Assembly: GCF_000018405.1 (NCBI RefSeq) | Contig: NC_009943.1 | Location: 2,607,001 to 2,671,000, forward strand | Source of the DNA: Desulfosudis oleivorans Hxd3 | GTDB lineage: Bacteria; Desulfobacterota; Desulfobacteria; Desulfobacterales; Desulfosudaceae | Reading direction: 5' to 3' | Length of the DNA: 64,000 nucleotides | In this document: piece by piece, positions 44,698 to 53,851 of the stretch | Layout: each line of letters opens with the position of its first letter | Numbering within the stretch: the stretch's first letter is position 1 | Notes under the pieces: model-generated | What the model was told of the DNA's origin: nothing | The model's input: the letters and a program-made list of their open reading frames with translations, nothing else | The model's database searches: none | Translations under genes and position numbers: made by a program

Positions 44698-44773
44698 AGG
44701 TGGAGGCAGATAAATGAACTGACGCGATCCGGGGCTCGGGGTCGCGTTTTCGGCCCCCAGCCCCGGAATCCCT

Positions 44774-45277
44774 TTATGTCACGGTCTTGAATTTTTCCGG
44801 CGGGGCACCGCAGATCGGGCACTTGTCCGGAATCTTTCTGTCGGTCACATACCCGCACACCTGGCACACGTGATATTCGACCACCGCATCCTTGATCACG
44901 TGGAGCATGGCCCGCTCGTAGAGCTTGGCATGATAGGTCTCGGCGTCCCGGGCGTGGCCAAATGCGATGGCCGCGGCCTGCTCGCCCTCCTCTTCCGCCT
45001 GCCGGATAAACTCGGGATAAACATTTTCACTGATGGTCTTTTCCCGCTGAAAAGAGGCTTCCAGGTTGGTGTCGGTGTCTTTTACCACCACTTCTTTGGC
45101 AAGGTTTAAGTGCCGGGTGGCATGGACCCGCTCGGCTTCGGCAATGGCGCGGAACAGCAGGGCCACCTGGGGCACATCCTCCTCTGCCGCTTTCTGGGCA
45201 TAGGCCAAAAGCCGAAAATAGGCCTTGGCCTCTCCCACAAATGCTTGATACACATTCTCTCTGGTCTTGTCTTTCAC
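44774..45277 (-). CDS. Rubrerythrin
   Basis: A 167-residue peroxide-reducing non-haem iron protein of anaerobes. The N-terminal four-helix domain holds a di-iron site with FVGEAKAYFRLLAYAQKA, IAEAERVHATRHL and FGHARDAETYHAKLYERAM. The C-terminal rubredoxin-like domain has two Cys pairs (HVCQVCGYVTDRKIPDKC, PICGAPPEKF). The start is GTG at 45277 after GGAGG. It complements the Sec-peroxiredoxin in oxidative defence. A 12-bp perfect hairpin lies 47 bp upstream. Confidence 0.96.
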   Translation of the reverse strand: MKDKTRENVYQAFVGEAKAYFRLLAYAQKAAEEDVPQVALLFRAIAEAERVHATRHLNLAKEVVVKDTDTNLEASFQREKTISENVYPEFIRQAEEEGEQAAAIAFGHARDAETYHAKLYERAMLHVIKDAVVEYHVCQVCGYVTDRKIPDKCPICGAPPEKFKTVT

Positions 45278-45323
45278 TACCGCCTCCGTTTTTTTTGTTT
45301 CACACGCAACAGGTCTATAGCCG

Positions 45324-45360
45324 CTTTTTTTGCCAGCTTAGCGTTTTTTGGCAAAAAAAG
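45324..45360. repeat. 12-bp hairpin between divergent rubrerythrin and coaE
   Basis: CTTTTTTTGCCA (45324-45335) pairs perfectly with TGGCAAAAAAAG (45349-45360), with a 13-nt loop. It stands upstream of both divergent genes, so a terminator role is unlikely. It overlaps the region where a rubrerythrin promoter should lie (TTGACT on the minus strand, just upstream) and may be an operator. Confidence 0.55.
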
Positions 45361-45519
45361 TCAAGGCCGACCGGCAGTCCGCCACCGCTCCTGCCGCACA
45401 GCCACGGAAATGGTCTGGGCAGCATATTTCACTTTTCACCCCTTTGATGGGTGTGATATGATCCGGGCAAATTCGAATGGTGCCACAACCATTACAGGTA
45501 CCTGACCAAAGGAGTCTGC

Positions 45520-46137
45520 ATGCTCATTGTCGGCCTGACCGGCGGCATTGCCACGGGAAAATCTATTGTTTCCAACCGTCTGGCGGAACTGGGGGCACTG
45601 GTCGTGGACGCCGATGCCATCGCCCACGAAGTGGTTAAAAAAGAGTCCCCCGCATGGAAAGAGATTGTCGACATGTTCGGCCGGGAGTATTTGCTGCCCG
45701 ACGGTGAACTTAACCGCAAGGCCCTGGGCCGGATCATCTTTCACGATACGATCAAAAAGGAGCAGCTCAACCGCATCGTTCACCCGCGGGTATTTGAGCG
45801 CATCAGCCAGTCCATTGTCGATATCATCAACGAGTCAGAAACGCCGGATACCATCGTAATTCTGGACGTGCCCCTGCTCTACGAGTCCGGCATGTACCGA
45901 GACCTGTCCGACATTCTCGTGGTCTATGCCACGCCGGCCCAGCAGCTGGAGCGGCTGATGGCCAGGGACGATCTCACCGAGGTGGAAGCCCGGGCCCGCA
46001 TCCATTCCCAGTTGCCCATTGACGAAAAACGGGAACGGGCCGACATGGTGATCGACAACAGCGGCACCCTTGAAGAGACCATGGCCCAGGTGGACAAAAT
46101 TTTTGATCAGCTTATGTCAAAAGCGGCCAATGCATAG
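45520..46137 (+). CDS. coaE: Dephospho-CoA kinase
   Basis: A 205-residue kinase for the last step of coenzyme A synthesis. The P-loop is GLTGGIATGKSIVSNRL, followed by VVDADAIAHEVV, the dephospho-CoA lid region IVHPRVFERI, and DVPLLYESGMYRDL. C-terminal ERADMVIDNSGTLEET is typical. The length is usual. The ATG follows AAAGGAG at 8 nt. It stands in a region rich in CoA-ester enzymes, but this is a housekeeping gene. Confidence 0.97.
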   Translation: MLIVGLTGGIATGKSIVSNRLAELGALVVDADAIAHEVVKKESPAWKEIVDMFGREYLLPDGELNRKALGRIIFHDTIKKEQLNRIVHPRVFERISQSIVDIINESETPDTIVILDVPLLYESGMYRDLSDILVVYATPAQQLERLMARDDLTEVEARARIHSQLPIDEKRERADMVIDNSGTLEETMAQVDKIFDQLMSKAANA

Positions 46138-46163
46138 CCCAAATATTTCATGAAATATCCGGG
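46138..46163. repeat. Palindrome family (ATATTTCATGAAATAT core), copy 2
   Basis: This copy differs from the perfect one at 34508-34533 by two bases in its left arm (CCCAAATATTTCA). It begins at the coaE stop codon. Confidence 0.8.
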
Positions 46164-46190
46164 TTGGAATTGTCAACAATGAGGTAGGAA

Positions 46191-47474
46191 ATGATATTAA
46201 AAACAAAATACCGGCTGTCAACCATCTCCATTCTTCTGATTGCAATCTGCGCGGGGGCTGCCGTATGGATGCCCGCGTGGTCTGCCATGGACCACCAGTT
46301 CGATGTCATGGAACAGCAGATGACGGCCGAAAGCGAAATAAACGCGGCCATGGAACAGTTCGACCAGTATGAACAGAGCATTGAAGCCCAGTATGCAGCG
46401 GATGAGGCTTCCATTGAACAGACCTATGCGACCTACCAGCGGATCATCGAGGAGGAGTACCGGGCCTATGAAAAGGAGATCCTGAAAACCTGGGTCAAGG
46501 CGGAAATCAGCACGGCCAAGCGGTGGGTGGAGTACGCCCCGGATTTTCAGTCCCGCCATATCGTGGACTTTGATCAGCAGTACCTTCAGATCGACCTTAA
46601 CGTGGACGGCAAGGAGATGGAGGCCCTGATCGACACCCTGGTGGAACAGAAACTGCGGGAGATGATAACCGAAGACCAGAAAACCGCGTTTGAGCGGGAC
46701 GTGCTTTCCCAGAACATTGAAAACCGGATCACCCAGGAGTCGCCCCATGTAAAGTCGGGCGAGGTCAAGGACAGCCCGGTGCTGCTGAAAATGATCACGG
46801 GAAAGGACCACCCCACGGACCAGGAGATCGACGCGGCCGTGGCGGCTTTAAAACAGAACGCCACCATTTCCCGCACCCCGTCCAAGATGCCGGACACCGA
46901 CACGGTGAGCCTTCGGGTTTCGCTGCCGGCGGGCGGCATGCAGCGCAAGGCCATGGCGTACCGGCCCTATGTCAAATCCTATGCAAATGAACGGGGATTA
47001 AACGAGGCCCTGGTTTTTGCCGTGATTCACACGGAAAGCGCCTTCAACCCCATGGCCCGGTCCCATGTACCGGCCTACGGCCTGATGCAGATCGTTCCCC
47101 AGTCCGCCGGGCGGGATGCCGCCCAACTGCTTTTCGGCCGCCAGGTGCTGCTCTCCCCCTCCTACCTGTACAGCGAGCAGAATAACATCAATGTGGGTAC
47201 CGCTTACCTCTACATTCTTTACAACCGGTACCTTCGGGAAATTACCAACCCCACCAGCCGCATGTACTGCGCCATCGCGGCCTACAACACCGGGGCCGGC
47301 AACGTGGCCAGGGCCTTTACCGGCACCACCAGCGTGAGCCGGGCCGCGCAGGCCATCAACCGGATGTCGCCCCAGCAGGTTTACACCCACCTGATCCAGC
47401 GCCTGCCCCATCAGGAGACCCGGGACTACCTGCAACGGGTTACCAGCCGCATGACCATGTACCAGTCCATGTAA
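46191..47474 (+). CDS. Membrane-bound lytic murein transglycosylase, MltC-like
   Basis: A 427-residue peptidoglycan-cleaving enzyme. Residues 1-31 are a signal peptide (TISILLIAICAGAAVWM). Residues about 35-250 are a helical, coiled-coil-like DUF3393-type domain. The SLT catalytic domain begins near 270: FAVIHTESAFNPMARSHVPA holds the catalytic Glu, then YGLMQIVPQSAGRDAAQLLF, NINVGTAYLYILYNRYL and IAAYNTGAGNVARAF. No lipobox Cys is visible in the signal peptide, so it is probably periplasmic rather than a lipoprotein. Weak AGG precedes the ATG. Confidence 0.93.
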   Translation: MILKTKYRLSTISILLIAICAGAAVWMPAWSAMDHQFDVMEQQMTAESEINAAMEQFDQYEQSIEAQYAADEASIEQTYATYQRIIEEEYRAYEKEILKTWVKAEISTAKRWVEYAPDFQSRHIVDFDQQYLQIDLNVDGKEMEALIDTLVEQKLREMITEDQKTAFERDVLSQNIENRITQESPHVKSGEVKDSPVLLKMITGKDHPTDQEIDAAVAALKQNATISRTPSKMPDTDTVSLRVSLPAGGMQRKAMAYRPYVKSYANERGLNEALVFAVIHTESAFNPMARSHVPAYGLMQIVPQSAGRDAAQLLFGRQVLLSPSYLYSEQNNINVGTAYLYILYNRYLREITNPTSRMYCAIAAYNTGAGNVARAFTGTTSVSRAAQAINRMSPQQVYTHLIQRLPHQETRDYLQRVTSRMTMYQSM

Positions 47475-47503
47475 CGGCTTCCACCGCCTGAACCTGTTCC
47501 ACT

Positions 47504-47547
47504 CATCGAAATCGGAATCGGGATCGCTATCGGAATCGATATCGATA
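47504..47547. repeat. Degenerate hexamer tract (ATCGGA/ATCGGG)n
   Basis: A 44-bp tract of ATCGAA, ATCGGA and ATCGGG units, 30 bp after the transglycosylase stop. Confidence 0.85.
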
Positions 47548-47694
47548 CAGCCGGCCGACTGTGCCGCCAGGGTGTTTGGACACTAAGATCACGAAGATTT
47601 GGAAGAACACCAAGCCGCTTTTTCAGGCTCTGCATGGAGCCTTGCTATCGATTTTGAAAAACTTCAGACAAACACCACGGCTTCGGGATAGCGA

Positions 47695-47751
47695 TACGCC
47701 GCAGTGACGAGGGGTGCAGCGCAACGCAGATATTGGGCTTTTTACTTTGCC
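47695..47751. repeat. Half copy of the 119-bp palindromic repeat
   Basis: Its sequence TACGCCGCAGTGACGAGG followed by TGCAGCGCAACGCAG matches the right half of the element at 40111-40229. It ends at the stop codon of the M24 peptidase gene. Confidence 0.85.
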
Positions 47752-47752
47752 A

Positions 47753-48943
47753 TCAGACGATTACCACGGCCTCGGGATAGCGACCCAGCTGTTCCAGGCC
47801 GTTTTTTGTCACGATATGGGTGTTTTCAATACCCACCACGCCCCGGCCCGGGAAAATGGCCTTGGGCTCCACCGCCACCACCATGCCCTCTTCCAGCACC
47901 ATTTTCTGCCCCCGGGCCAGCACCGGGTATTCGTCCAGTTCAATGCCGACGCCGTGACCCACGAAAGGGACCCGACCGTCACCTGCGCCCATAAAATTAT
48001 CGGCATATCCAAGCTCAGCCACCCGCTCGGCAGCCAGTTCGTACACCGAGCCCGCGGTCATGCCGGGCCGGGCCGTATTTTTGACCAGTTCCTGAATCTC
48101 CAGCATGGCATCATGGGCTGCCAGCAGGTCATCGGCCAGGCTGCCAATGGCGTAGATCCGCGTGTGGTCGGACAGGTAGCCCCGAAAGCCGAAGGCCATG
48201 TCCATGAGCACCGGCTCACCGGACCGGATGGGGGCAAAGCTGCTGCCCTGGGGAAACACCGGTGTGGTGCCTACGCCGCCGGTGGGCGAGGCCAGGCTGC
48301 TGGAAACCGCCGCGGAGGCTCCGCCCATGATGTGGCCATAAAAGAGTGAGCTGTTCCAGCCCCGCATGCGAATCATGCCCTGGTGGCCGAGCCTTCTGGC
48401 TTCGGCCTCAATCAGGCCGGCCAGTTCAATCTCGGGCATACCCGGCTCCAGCACCCGGGGCACAAAGGCGGCCAGCTGGTCGGAAAGCCTTGATGCCTGC
48501 CGGATGATATCAATTTCATAAGCTGATTTTACGGCCCTTAGCGACCGCACGGCATGGGATATGTCCACAATTTCTGTATCCGGAAACTGTTCCTGAAAAT
48601 AGCGGTACATGTTGACCGGCAGCACATCCAGCTCCATGCCCAGGGTCTTTGGCGAACCGATGACGGGCGCCATCTCCTTCTGGCTGCGCAGGGCGCGGAT
48701 CTGCTCGATGGAAGACTCTTCAAAGGCCCGCTGGGCGTCTTTCTTGACCATCAGAATGGCCGGGCCGTCTGTCGGGACATGCAGAAACGCCTGCTGGGCC
48801 GTGCCGGAAAAGTAAAAGAGGTCGGCAGTCTCCATAATCAGGGCAGCGTCGATTTTTTCCTTTTCAAGCCTGTTGCGCAGCCGTTTCAGACGGGCATCAA
48901 TTTCCGACCGGGGCGTGTAGGTTTCCTGAATATCTGTTGCCAT
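47753..48943 (-). CDS. Xaa-Pro peptidase, M24 family
   Basis: A 396-residue creatinase/aminopeptidase P-fold protein. The N-terminal creatinase-N domain runs to about 150. The C-terminal metallopeptidase domain keeps all metal ligands: two Asp in VLMDMAFGFRGYLSDHTRIY, His in VPFVGHGVGIELDEYP, Glu in VVAVEPKAIFPG and Glu in VVGIENTHIV. It should cleave N-terminal residues before proline or related substrates. The ATG at 48943 follows GGAGA. An M24 gene beside a thiolase is common in sulfate reducers but its role there is unclear. Confidence 0.92.
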   Translation of the reverse strand: MATDIQETYTPRSEIDARLKRLRNRLEKEKIDAALIMETADLFYFSGTAQQAFLHVPTDGPAILMVKKDAQRAFEESSIEQIRALRSQKEMAPVIGSPKTLGMELDVLPVNMYRYFQEQFPDTEIVDISHAVRSLRAVKSAYEIDIIRQASRLSDQLAAFVPRVLEPGMPEIELAGLIEAEARRLGHQGMIRMRGWNSSLFYGHIMGGASAAVSSSLASPTGGVGTTPVFPQGSSFAPIRSGEPVLMDMAFGFRGYLSDHTRIYAIGSLADDLLAAHDAMLEIQELVKNTARPGMTAGSVYELAAERVAELGYADNFMGAGDGRVPFVGHGVGIELDEYPVLARGQKMVLEEGMVVAVEPKAIFPGRGVVGIENTHIVTKNGLEQLGRYPEAVVIV

Positions 48944-49265
48944 ATCATTCTCCATCCATCGCAATCGAAATCGGGATCGGGATCGACTGCGGCTGACATA
49001 AGCGACAAAACCATTACAACACAAAGCCCAAAAAACCGTAAAGCTGCTTCGTGATCTTCGTGTTAAAAAGCGGCCGGCCAACGATGTCGGCAAGATGTTT
49101 CAACACGAAGATCACGAAGCTTTAAAAGAGCACGAAGAAATTTTGCGGGCTTTGCACTGCGCCGTTTTTGCGGATCGTTTTTGACGCAGATGGTTTGAAT
49201 CTGGAACACCATCTTCGCCATCTTCCTGATCTTCGTATTCTTCGTGGTGAGTCACTTATAAGGCA
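48944..49265. repeat. Intergenic region of hexamer and CACGAAG-type repeats
   Basis: 322 bp without a gene. 48958-48986 is an ATCGAAATCGGG tract. 49050-49068, 49095-49137 and 49213-49252 carry repeated ACACGAAGATCACGAAG or its complement. Relatives are at 44552-44587 and 47576-47612. Confidence 0.8.
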
Positions 49266-50444
49266 TCAATCCCTTTTCACAATCAGGGCCACGGCCTCAC
49301 CGCCGCCCAGGCAGAGAGAGGCCAGCCCGGTTTTCGCCTTACGCCGGGCCATTTCATACAGCAGGGTCACCAGCACCCGGCACCCGCTGGCGCCGATGGG
49401 ATGGCCCAGGGCCACGCTGCCGCCGTTGACGTTGACCTTTGCCGGGTCAAGGCCCAGTTCCCGGATCACGCCCACGGTGGAGCCGGAAAAGGCCTCGTTG
49501 ATCTCAAACAGGTCGATGTCGCCCATGGCAAGGCCTTCCTTTTTTAAACACTTGGGAATGGCCCACACCGGTGCCATCAGCACGTATTTCATGTCAATAC
49601 CGTAAGATGCCTGAGCTCCGATCACGGCCAAAGGTTTGCACCCGAATTCTGCCGCCTTTTCCCTGGACATCACCACCACTGCGGCGGCGCCATCACTGAT
49701 CACCGAGGCATTGCCCGCCGTGCCCACGCCGTCTTTCTTAAAGGCCGGTTTCATGCGGGCCAGGGTTTCGTAGGAAGTTTCCTGGGGGCACTCGTCAGTG
49801 GAAAAGAGCACGGTCTCCCCTTTTCTGCCCATCACCGGCACCGGCACAATCTCATCGGCAAACCGGCCCGATGTCACGGCATCCAGTGACCGGCGATAGG
49901 TCTCTGCCGCGTACCGGTCCTGATCCTCCCGGCTGACAGCATATTTTTCCGAGCACAGCTCATTGGATATGCCCATGTGAAAGTCGTTGACCACGTCCCA
50001 CAGCCCGTCATGCACCATGTGGTCCTGAATGGCGCCCGGCCCCATGCGGTAGCCGAAACGGGCCTTTTCAAGGTAATAAGGCGCCATGCTCATGGTCTCC
50101 ATGCCGCCGGCCACCACCACATCGGCATCTCCTACGGCAATGGCCTGGGCCGCCAGCATCACGGCCTTTAGGCCCGACCCGCACACCTTGTTCACGGTGA
50201 CACATTCAGCCTCCCAGGGCAGGCCCGACTGAACCGCCGCCTGTCTGGCCGGATTCTGGCCGTACCCGCAGGGCAGCACCATGCCCATAATCACCTCGTT
50301 GACCGCTGCCGCATCAATGCCGGCCCGGTCCACAGCCTCCTGAATCACAATAGCACCCAGCCGGGTGGCGCCAACCCCGGCCAAAGCGCCGTTAAACGCG
50401 CCCAGCGGGGTGCGCACCGCACTGACAATCACCGCTTCTCTCAT
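49266..50444 (-). CDS. Acetyl-CoA C-acetyltransferase (thiolase)
   Basis: A 392-residue classical thiolase. The nucleophilic Cys is in TVNKVCGSGLKAVMLA, the catalytic His in INEAFSGSTVGVI/GGSVALGHPIGASGCRV, and the last Cys in TGLASLCLGGGEAVAL. NEAFS in place of NEAFA is a small deviation. It should form or cleave acetoacetyl-CoA and related ketoacyl-CoA. The ATG at 50444 follows GGAGGTTG. It is downstream of icmF on the same strand (143-bp gap with a repeat) and likely serves the same carbon flow. Confidence 0.95.
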   Translation of the reverse strand: MREAVIVSAVRTPLGAFNGALAGVGATRLGAIVIQEAVDRAGIDAAAVNEVIMGMVLPCGYGQNPARQAAVQSGLPWEAECVTVNKVCGSGLKAVMLAAQAIAVGDADVVVAGGMETMSMAPYYLEKARFGYRMGPGAIQDHMVHDGLWDVVNDFHMGISNELCSEKYAVSREDQDRYAAETYRRSLDAVTSGRFADEIVPVPVMGRKGETVLFSTDECPQETSYETLARMKPAFKKDGVGTAGNASVISDGAAAVVVMSREKAAEFGCKPLAVIGAQASYGIDMKYVLMAPVWAIPKCLKKEGLAMGDIDLFEINEAFSGSTVGVIRELGLDPAKVNVNGGSVALGHPIGASGCRVLVTLLYEMARRKAKTGLASLCLGGGEAVALIVKRD

Positions 50445-50497
50445 GGAAACAACCTCCACAGTTCTGTTTATGGTCTACCTGCTGGAATCTGTATCTC

Positions 50498-50565
50498 ATC
50501 TTACTCTTACTCTTAATCTTACTCTTGATCGACAAGATTTCAACCGCAAGATCAAGAGTAAGATT
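50498..50565. repeat. AGAGTA tract folded as an inverted repeat
   Basis: A run of TCTTAC units (50498-50530) is followed by a short opposite-strand copy. ATCTTACTCTTGATC (50516-50530) pairs exactly with GATCAAGAGTAAGAT (50550-50564), giving a 15-bp stem in the icmF-thiolase gap. Confidence 0.88.
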
Positions 50566-50587
50566 GAGTCGTTACGTTCTTCCAGTC

Positions 50588-53500
50588 TTACATCCCTCTC
50601 CTGTATTGCCCCCCCACCCGGTACAACGTCTGCGTGATCTGGCCCAGAGAACAACACCGCACCGTCTCCATCAGGCGGGCGAAAATATTTTCCCCGGAAA
50701 GAACGGTCTGCTTCAACTCTTCTAAAGCCTGTTCCGACCGGTTGGCGTTCTTTTTGTGAAAGGCGGCCAGGCGCCGAAGCTGGGACCGCTTTTCCGCCTC
50801 CGTGGCCCTGGCCAGCACCAGGGGGCCGGTCTCGCCGCCGTCCGCGCTGTCTGGCCGCAGGAAAGTATTGACCCCCACCACCGGCAGTTCTCCGGTATGC
50901 TTGAGCCGTTCATAGTGCATGGACTCTTCCTGAATGCGGCTGCGCTGGTACCCGGTTTCCATGGCACCCAGAACCCCGCCCCGGGCCGTGATCCGGTCGA
51001 ATTCCATCAGCACCGCCTCTTCCACCAGCTTTGTCAGCTCTTCCACGATAAAGCTGCCCTGGTTGGGGTTCTCGTTTTTGGCCAGCCCCCATTCCCGGTT
51101 GATGATCTGCTGAATGGCCAGGGCCCGGCGTACCGATTCGTCGCTGGGCGTAGTAATGGCCTCGTCATAAGCGTTGGTGTGAAGGCTGTTGCAGTTATCG
51201 TAGATGGCGCACAGGGCCTGAAGCGTGGTGCGGATATCGTTGAACTGAATCTCCCGGCTGTGCAGGGACCGGCCCGATGTCTGAATATGGTACTTGAGCA
51301 TGCGGGACCGCTCGGCAGCCCCGTATTTTTCCTTCAAGGCCACGGCCCAGATGCGGCGGGCCACACGGCCGATCACCGTGTATTCCGGGTCCATGCCGTT
51401 GGAAAAGAAGAATGAAAAATTGGGGGCAAAATTGTCGATGTCCATGCCCCGTGAAAGGTAATACTCCAGGTAGGTAAACCCGTTGGCCAGGGTAAAGGCC
51501 AGCTGGGTGATGGGGTTGGCACCGGCCTCGGCAATATGATAGCCGGACACCGAAACAGAATAGAAGTTTCGCACACGGTTTTTGATGAAAAAGTCCTGAA
51601 TGTCGCCCATCATTTTAAGCGCGAACGCCACGGAAAAAATGCAGGTATTCTGACCCTGGTCCTCTTTTAAAATGTCGGCCTGGACCGTCCCCCGAATGGT
51701 GGAAAGCACGTGCTTGACGATGTCGATCCGCTCAACGGCCGACAGCTTTCTTTTCTTTTTTGCCTCGGCCTTTTCCACCTGCTGATCAATGGCGGCATTA
51801 AAAAACATGGCCAGCATGATCGGGGCCGGGCCGTTGATGGTCATGGAAACCGATGTGTTGGGCGCGCACAGGTCAAACCCGTCATAAAGGGTCTTTACGT
51901 CCTCCAGCGAGCATACGCTCACCCCGGAGGTGCCCACCTTGCCGTAGATGTCGGGCCGCTTTTCCGGGTCGTAACCGTACAGGGTCACTGAATCAAAGGC
52001 CGTGGAAAGCCGCTTGGCCTCTGAATTTTCCGACAGCAGCTTAAAGCGCCGGTTGGTCCGGGCCGGGTCCCCTTCACCGGCAAACATGCGGGTGGGGTCT
52101 TCTTCGGACCGTTTAAGGGGGTAGACCCCGGCCGTGTAAGGAAACCGGCCCGGCAGATTCTCCTGGCGCATCCATTGATACCGCTGGCCCGGATCGGCAA
52201 AGTCGGGCAGGGATACTCTGGGAACAGGCGTGCCGGACAGGGACCGGCAATAAAGCGGGGCTTTGATCTCGCGTCCTCTGACACTGTAGACCATTTCGCC
52301 GCTGTCGTGATGGGCCCGCATCTCGTCCCACTGCTTCATCAGGCCCAGCGTTTCAGCCGTCACCTTTTTCCTGGCATCGGCCAGGGTCTTGTCCAGGGCC
52401 CTGGCCGATGGTTTGTCGCCTTCGGCGGCCAGGCGCTGTTTTACCTCCTCAAGGTGCCAGCACGCCCTTAGGGCGTCGGCCTGGTCCGCAGTGCGGCCGT
52501 GGTAGGCCCGCACCGTGTCGGCAATCTCGGAAAGATAGCGGACCCGTTCCGGCGGCACGATAATAGACCTGGCCCCGGAAGTGGTTACAACGGGCCGGGT
52601 CAGAGACGATGTCCAGTTTACCCCGGTTTTCTGGCAAATGGCGTCCAGCAGGCCGTGATACAGGGCCGTGACCCCTTCATCGTTGAACCGGGCCGCCATG
52701 GTGCCGAACACCGGCATGGTTTCCACCGGTAAATCAAAGGACTTGCGATTACGCTGAAGCTGCTTGCGAACGTCCCGAAGGGCGTCCTCGGACCCCTGCT
52801 TGTCAAATTTATTGATGGCCACAATATCGGCAAAGTCCAGCATGTCGATTTTCTCAAGCTGGGAAGCGGCCCCGAATTCGCTGGTCATCACGTAAAGCGA
52901 CACATCCACCAGGTCATGAATGCGGGAGTCCCCCTGGCCGATGCCCGCGGTTTCCACCATCACCAGGTCAAACCCGGCGGCCTTGACAATATGAATGATG
53001 TCGGCCATGGCCGGGGGCAGCTCGGTCGCGGACGCCCGTGTGGCCAGGCTGCGCATGTAGACACGGGAATCGGTGATGGCGTTCATGCGAATCCGGTCTC
53101 CCAGCAACGCCCCGCCGCTCTTGCGCCGGGAGGGGTCCACGCAGAGGACCGCCACGCGAAGCTTTTTCGTGTCCATCAGAAACCGCAGGATCAGCTCATC
53201 GGTGAGAGACGATTTTCCCGCGCCACCGGTACCGGTAATGCCCACCACCGGCACCCGGCGCTCCCGGGCCTGAGCCGCCAGGAGCCTTTTGGCCGTCTTG
53301 GCCAGGCCGCCGGATTGCGGGCTTTTAAGGCCGGCCCGGGTAATCATTCGGGCCACTTCCAGGGGACGGTCAACGGACAGGTGTGACAGGTCCACCTTTT
53401 TCCGGCCCACCGTGACAAAATCAAGCTGCCGTACCATGTGGTTGATCATGCCCTGCAAGCCCATATTCGCCCCGTCGTCGGGTGAATATATCTTTGTCAC

Positions 53501-53848
53501 ACCGCAGGCCTCCAGTTCGCGAATTTCGTCGGGCACGATCACGCCGCCGCCGCCGCCGAACACCTTTATATGGGCCGCATCCTTCTCTTTCAGCAGCTCG
53601 AGAATGTATTTAAAAAACTCCATGTGACCGCCCTGGTAGCTGGAAACGGCAATGCCATGGGCATCCTCGGCAACAGCCGCGTCCACGATTTCAGTGGCCG
53701 AGCGGTTGTGACCCAGGTGAATCACCTCCACCCCGGTGTCCTGAAGCATGCGGCGCATGATGTTGATGGCCGCGTCATGGCCGTCAAACAGGGAGGTGGC
53801 GGTCACCACCCGGACGGCGTGTTTCGGCTTATAGGTCGACTGATCCAT
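50588..53848 (-). CDS. icmF: Fused isobutyryl-CoA mutase (IcmF)
   Basis: A 1086-residue adenosylcobalamin-dependent mutase that interconverts isobutyryl-CoA and n-butyryl-CoA (some also pivalyl/isovaleryl-CoA). Residues 10-140 are the cobalamin-binding domain with the lower ligand His24 (LFDGHDAAINI) and VSSYQGGHMEFF. Residues about 195-480 are the MeaB-like GTPase chaperone: Walker A GITGTGGAGKSS, residues 203-214, and AINKFDKQGSEDALRD. The remainder is the mutase barrel: GKVGTSGVSVCSLEDVK, VSMTINGPAPIMLAMFFNAA, RGTVQADILKEDQGQNTCIF, SVSGYHIAEAGANPITQLAF. It follows the TetR gene by 3 bp. Confidence 0.97.
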   Translation of the reverse strand: MDQSTYKPKHAVRVVTATSLFDGHDAAINIMRRMLQDTGVEVIHLGHNRSATEIVDAAVAEDAHGIAVSSYQGGHMEFFKYILELLKEKDAAHIKVFGGGGGVIVPDEIRELEACGVTKIYSPDDGANMGLQGMINHMVRQLDFVTVGRKKVDLSHLSVDRPLEVARMITRAGLKSPQSGGLAKTAKRLLAAQARERRVPVVGITGTGGAGKSSLTDELILRFLMDTKKLRVAVLCVDPSRRKSGGALLGDRIRMNAITDSRVYMRSLATRASATELPPAMADIIHIVKAAGFDLVMVETAGIGQGDSRIHDLVDVSLYVMTSEFGAASQLEKIDMLDFADIVAINKFDKQGSEDALRDVRKQLQRNRKSFDLPVETMPVFGTMAARFNDEGVTALYHGLLDAICQKTGVNWTSSLTRPVVTTSGARSIIVPPERVRYLSEIADTVRAYHGRTADQADALRACWHLEEVKQRLAAEGDKPSARALDKTLADARKKVTAETLGLMKQWDEMRAHHDSGEMVYSVRGREIKAPLYCRSLSGTPVPRVSLPDFADPGQRYQWMRQENLPGRFPYTAGVYPLKRSEEDPTRMFAGEGDPARTNRRFKLLSENSEAKRLSTAFDSVTLYGYDPEKRPDIYGKVGTSGVSVCSLEDVKTLYDGFDLCAPNTSVSMTINGPAPIMLAMFFNAAIDQQVEKAEAKKKRKLSAVERIDIVKHVLSTIRGTVQADILKEDQGQNTCIFSVAFALKMMGDIQDFFIKNRVRNFYSVSVSGYHIAEAGANPITQLAFTLANGFTYLEYYLSRGMDIDNFAPNFSFFFSNGMDPEYTVIGRVARRIWAVALKEKYGAAERSRMLKYHIQTSGRSLHSREIQFNDIRTTLQALCAIYDNCNSLHTNAYDEAITTPSDESVRRALAIQQIINREWGLAKNENPNQGSFIVEELTKLVEEAVLMEFDRITARGGVLGAMETGYQRSRIQEESMHYERLKHTGELPVVGVNTFLRPDSADGGETGPLVLARATEAEKRSQLRRLAAFHKKNANRSEQALEELKQTVLSGENIFARLMETVRCCSLGQITQTLYRVGGQYRRGM

Positions 53849-53851
53849 GAC

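Larger units (their letters stand above)
44357..44773. other. Intergenic region with operator, promoter and repeat tracts
   Basis: 417 bp without a gene. Nearest the dehydrogenase are its operator and promoter (44422-44464). From about 44550 come a CACGAAG-type repeat (ACACGAAGATACGAAGG), a hexamer tract and an AGTAAG tract. Nothing else is seen before the rubrerythrin stop at 44774. Confidence 0.65.
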
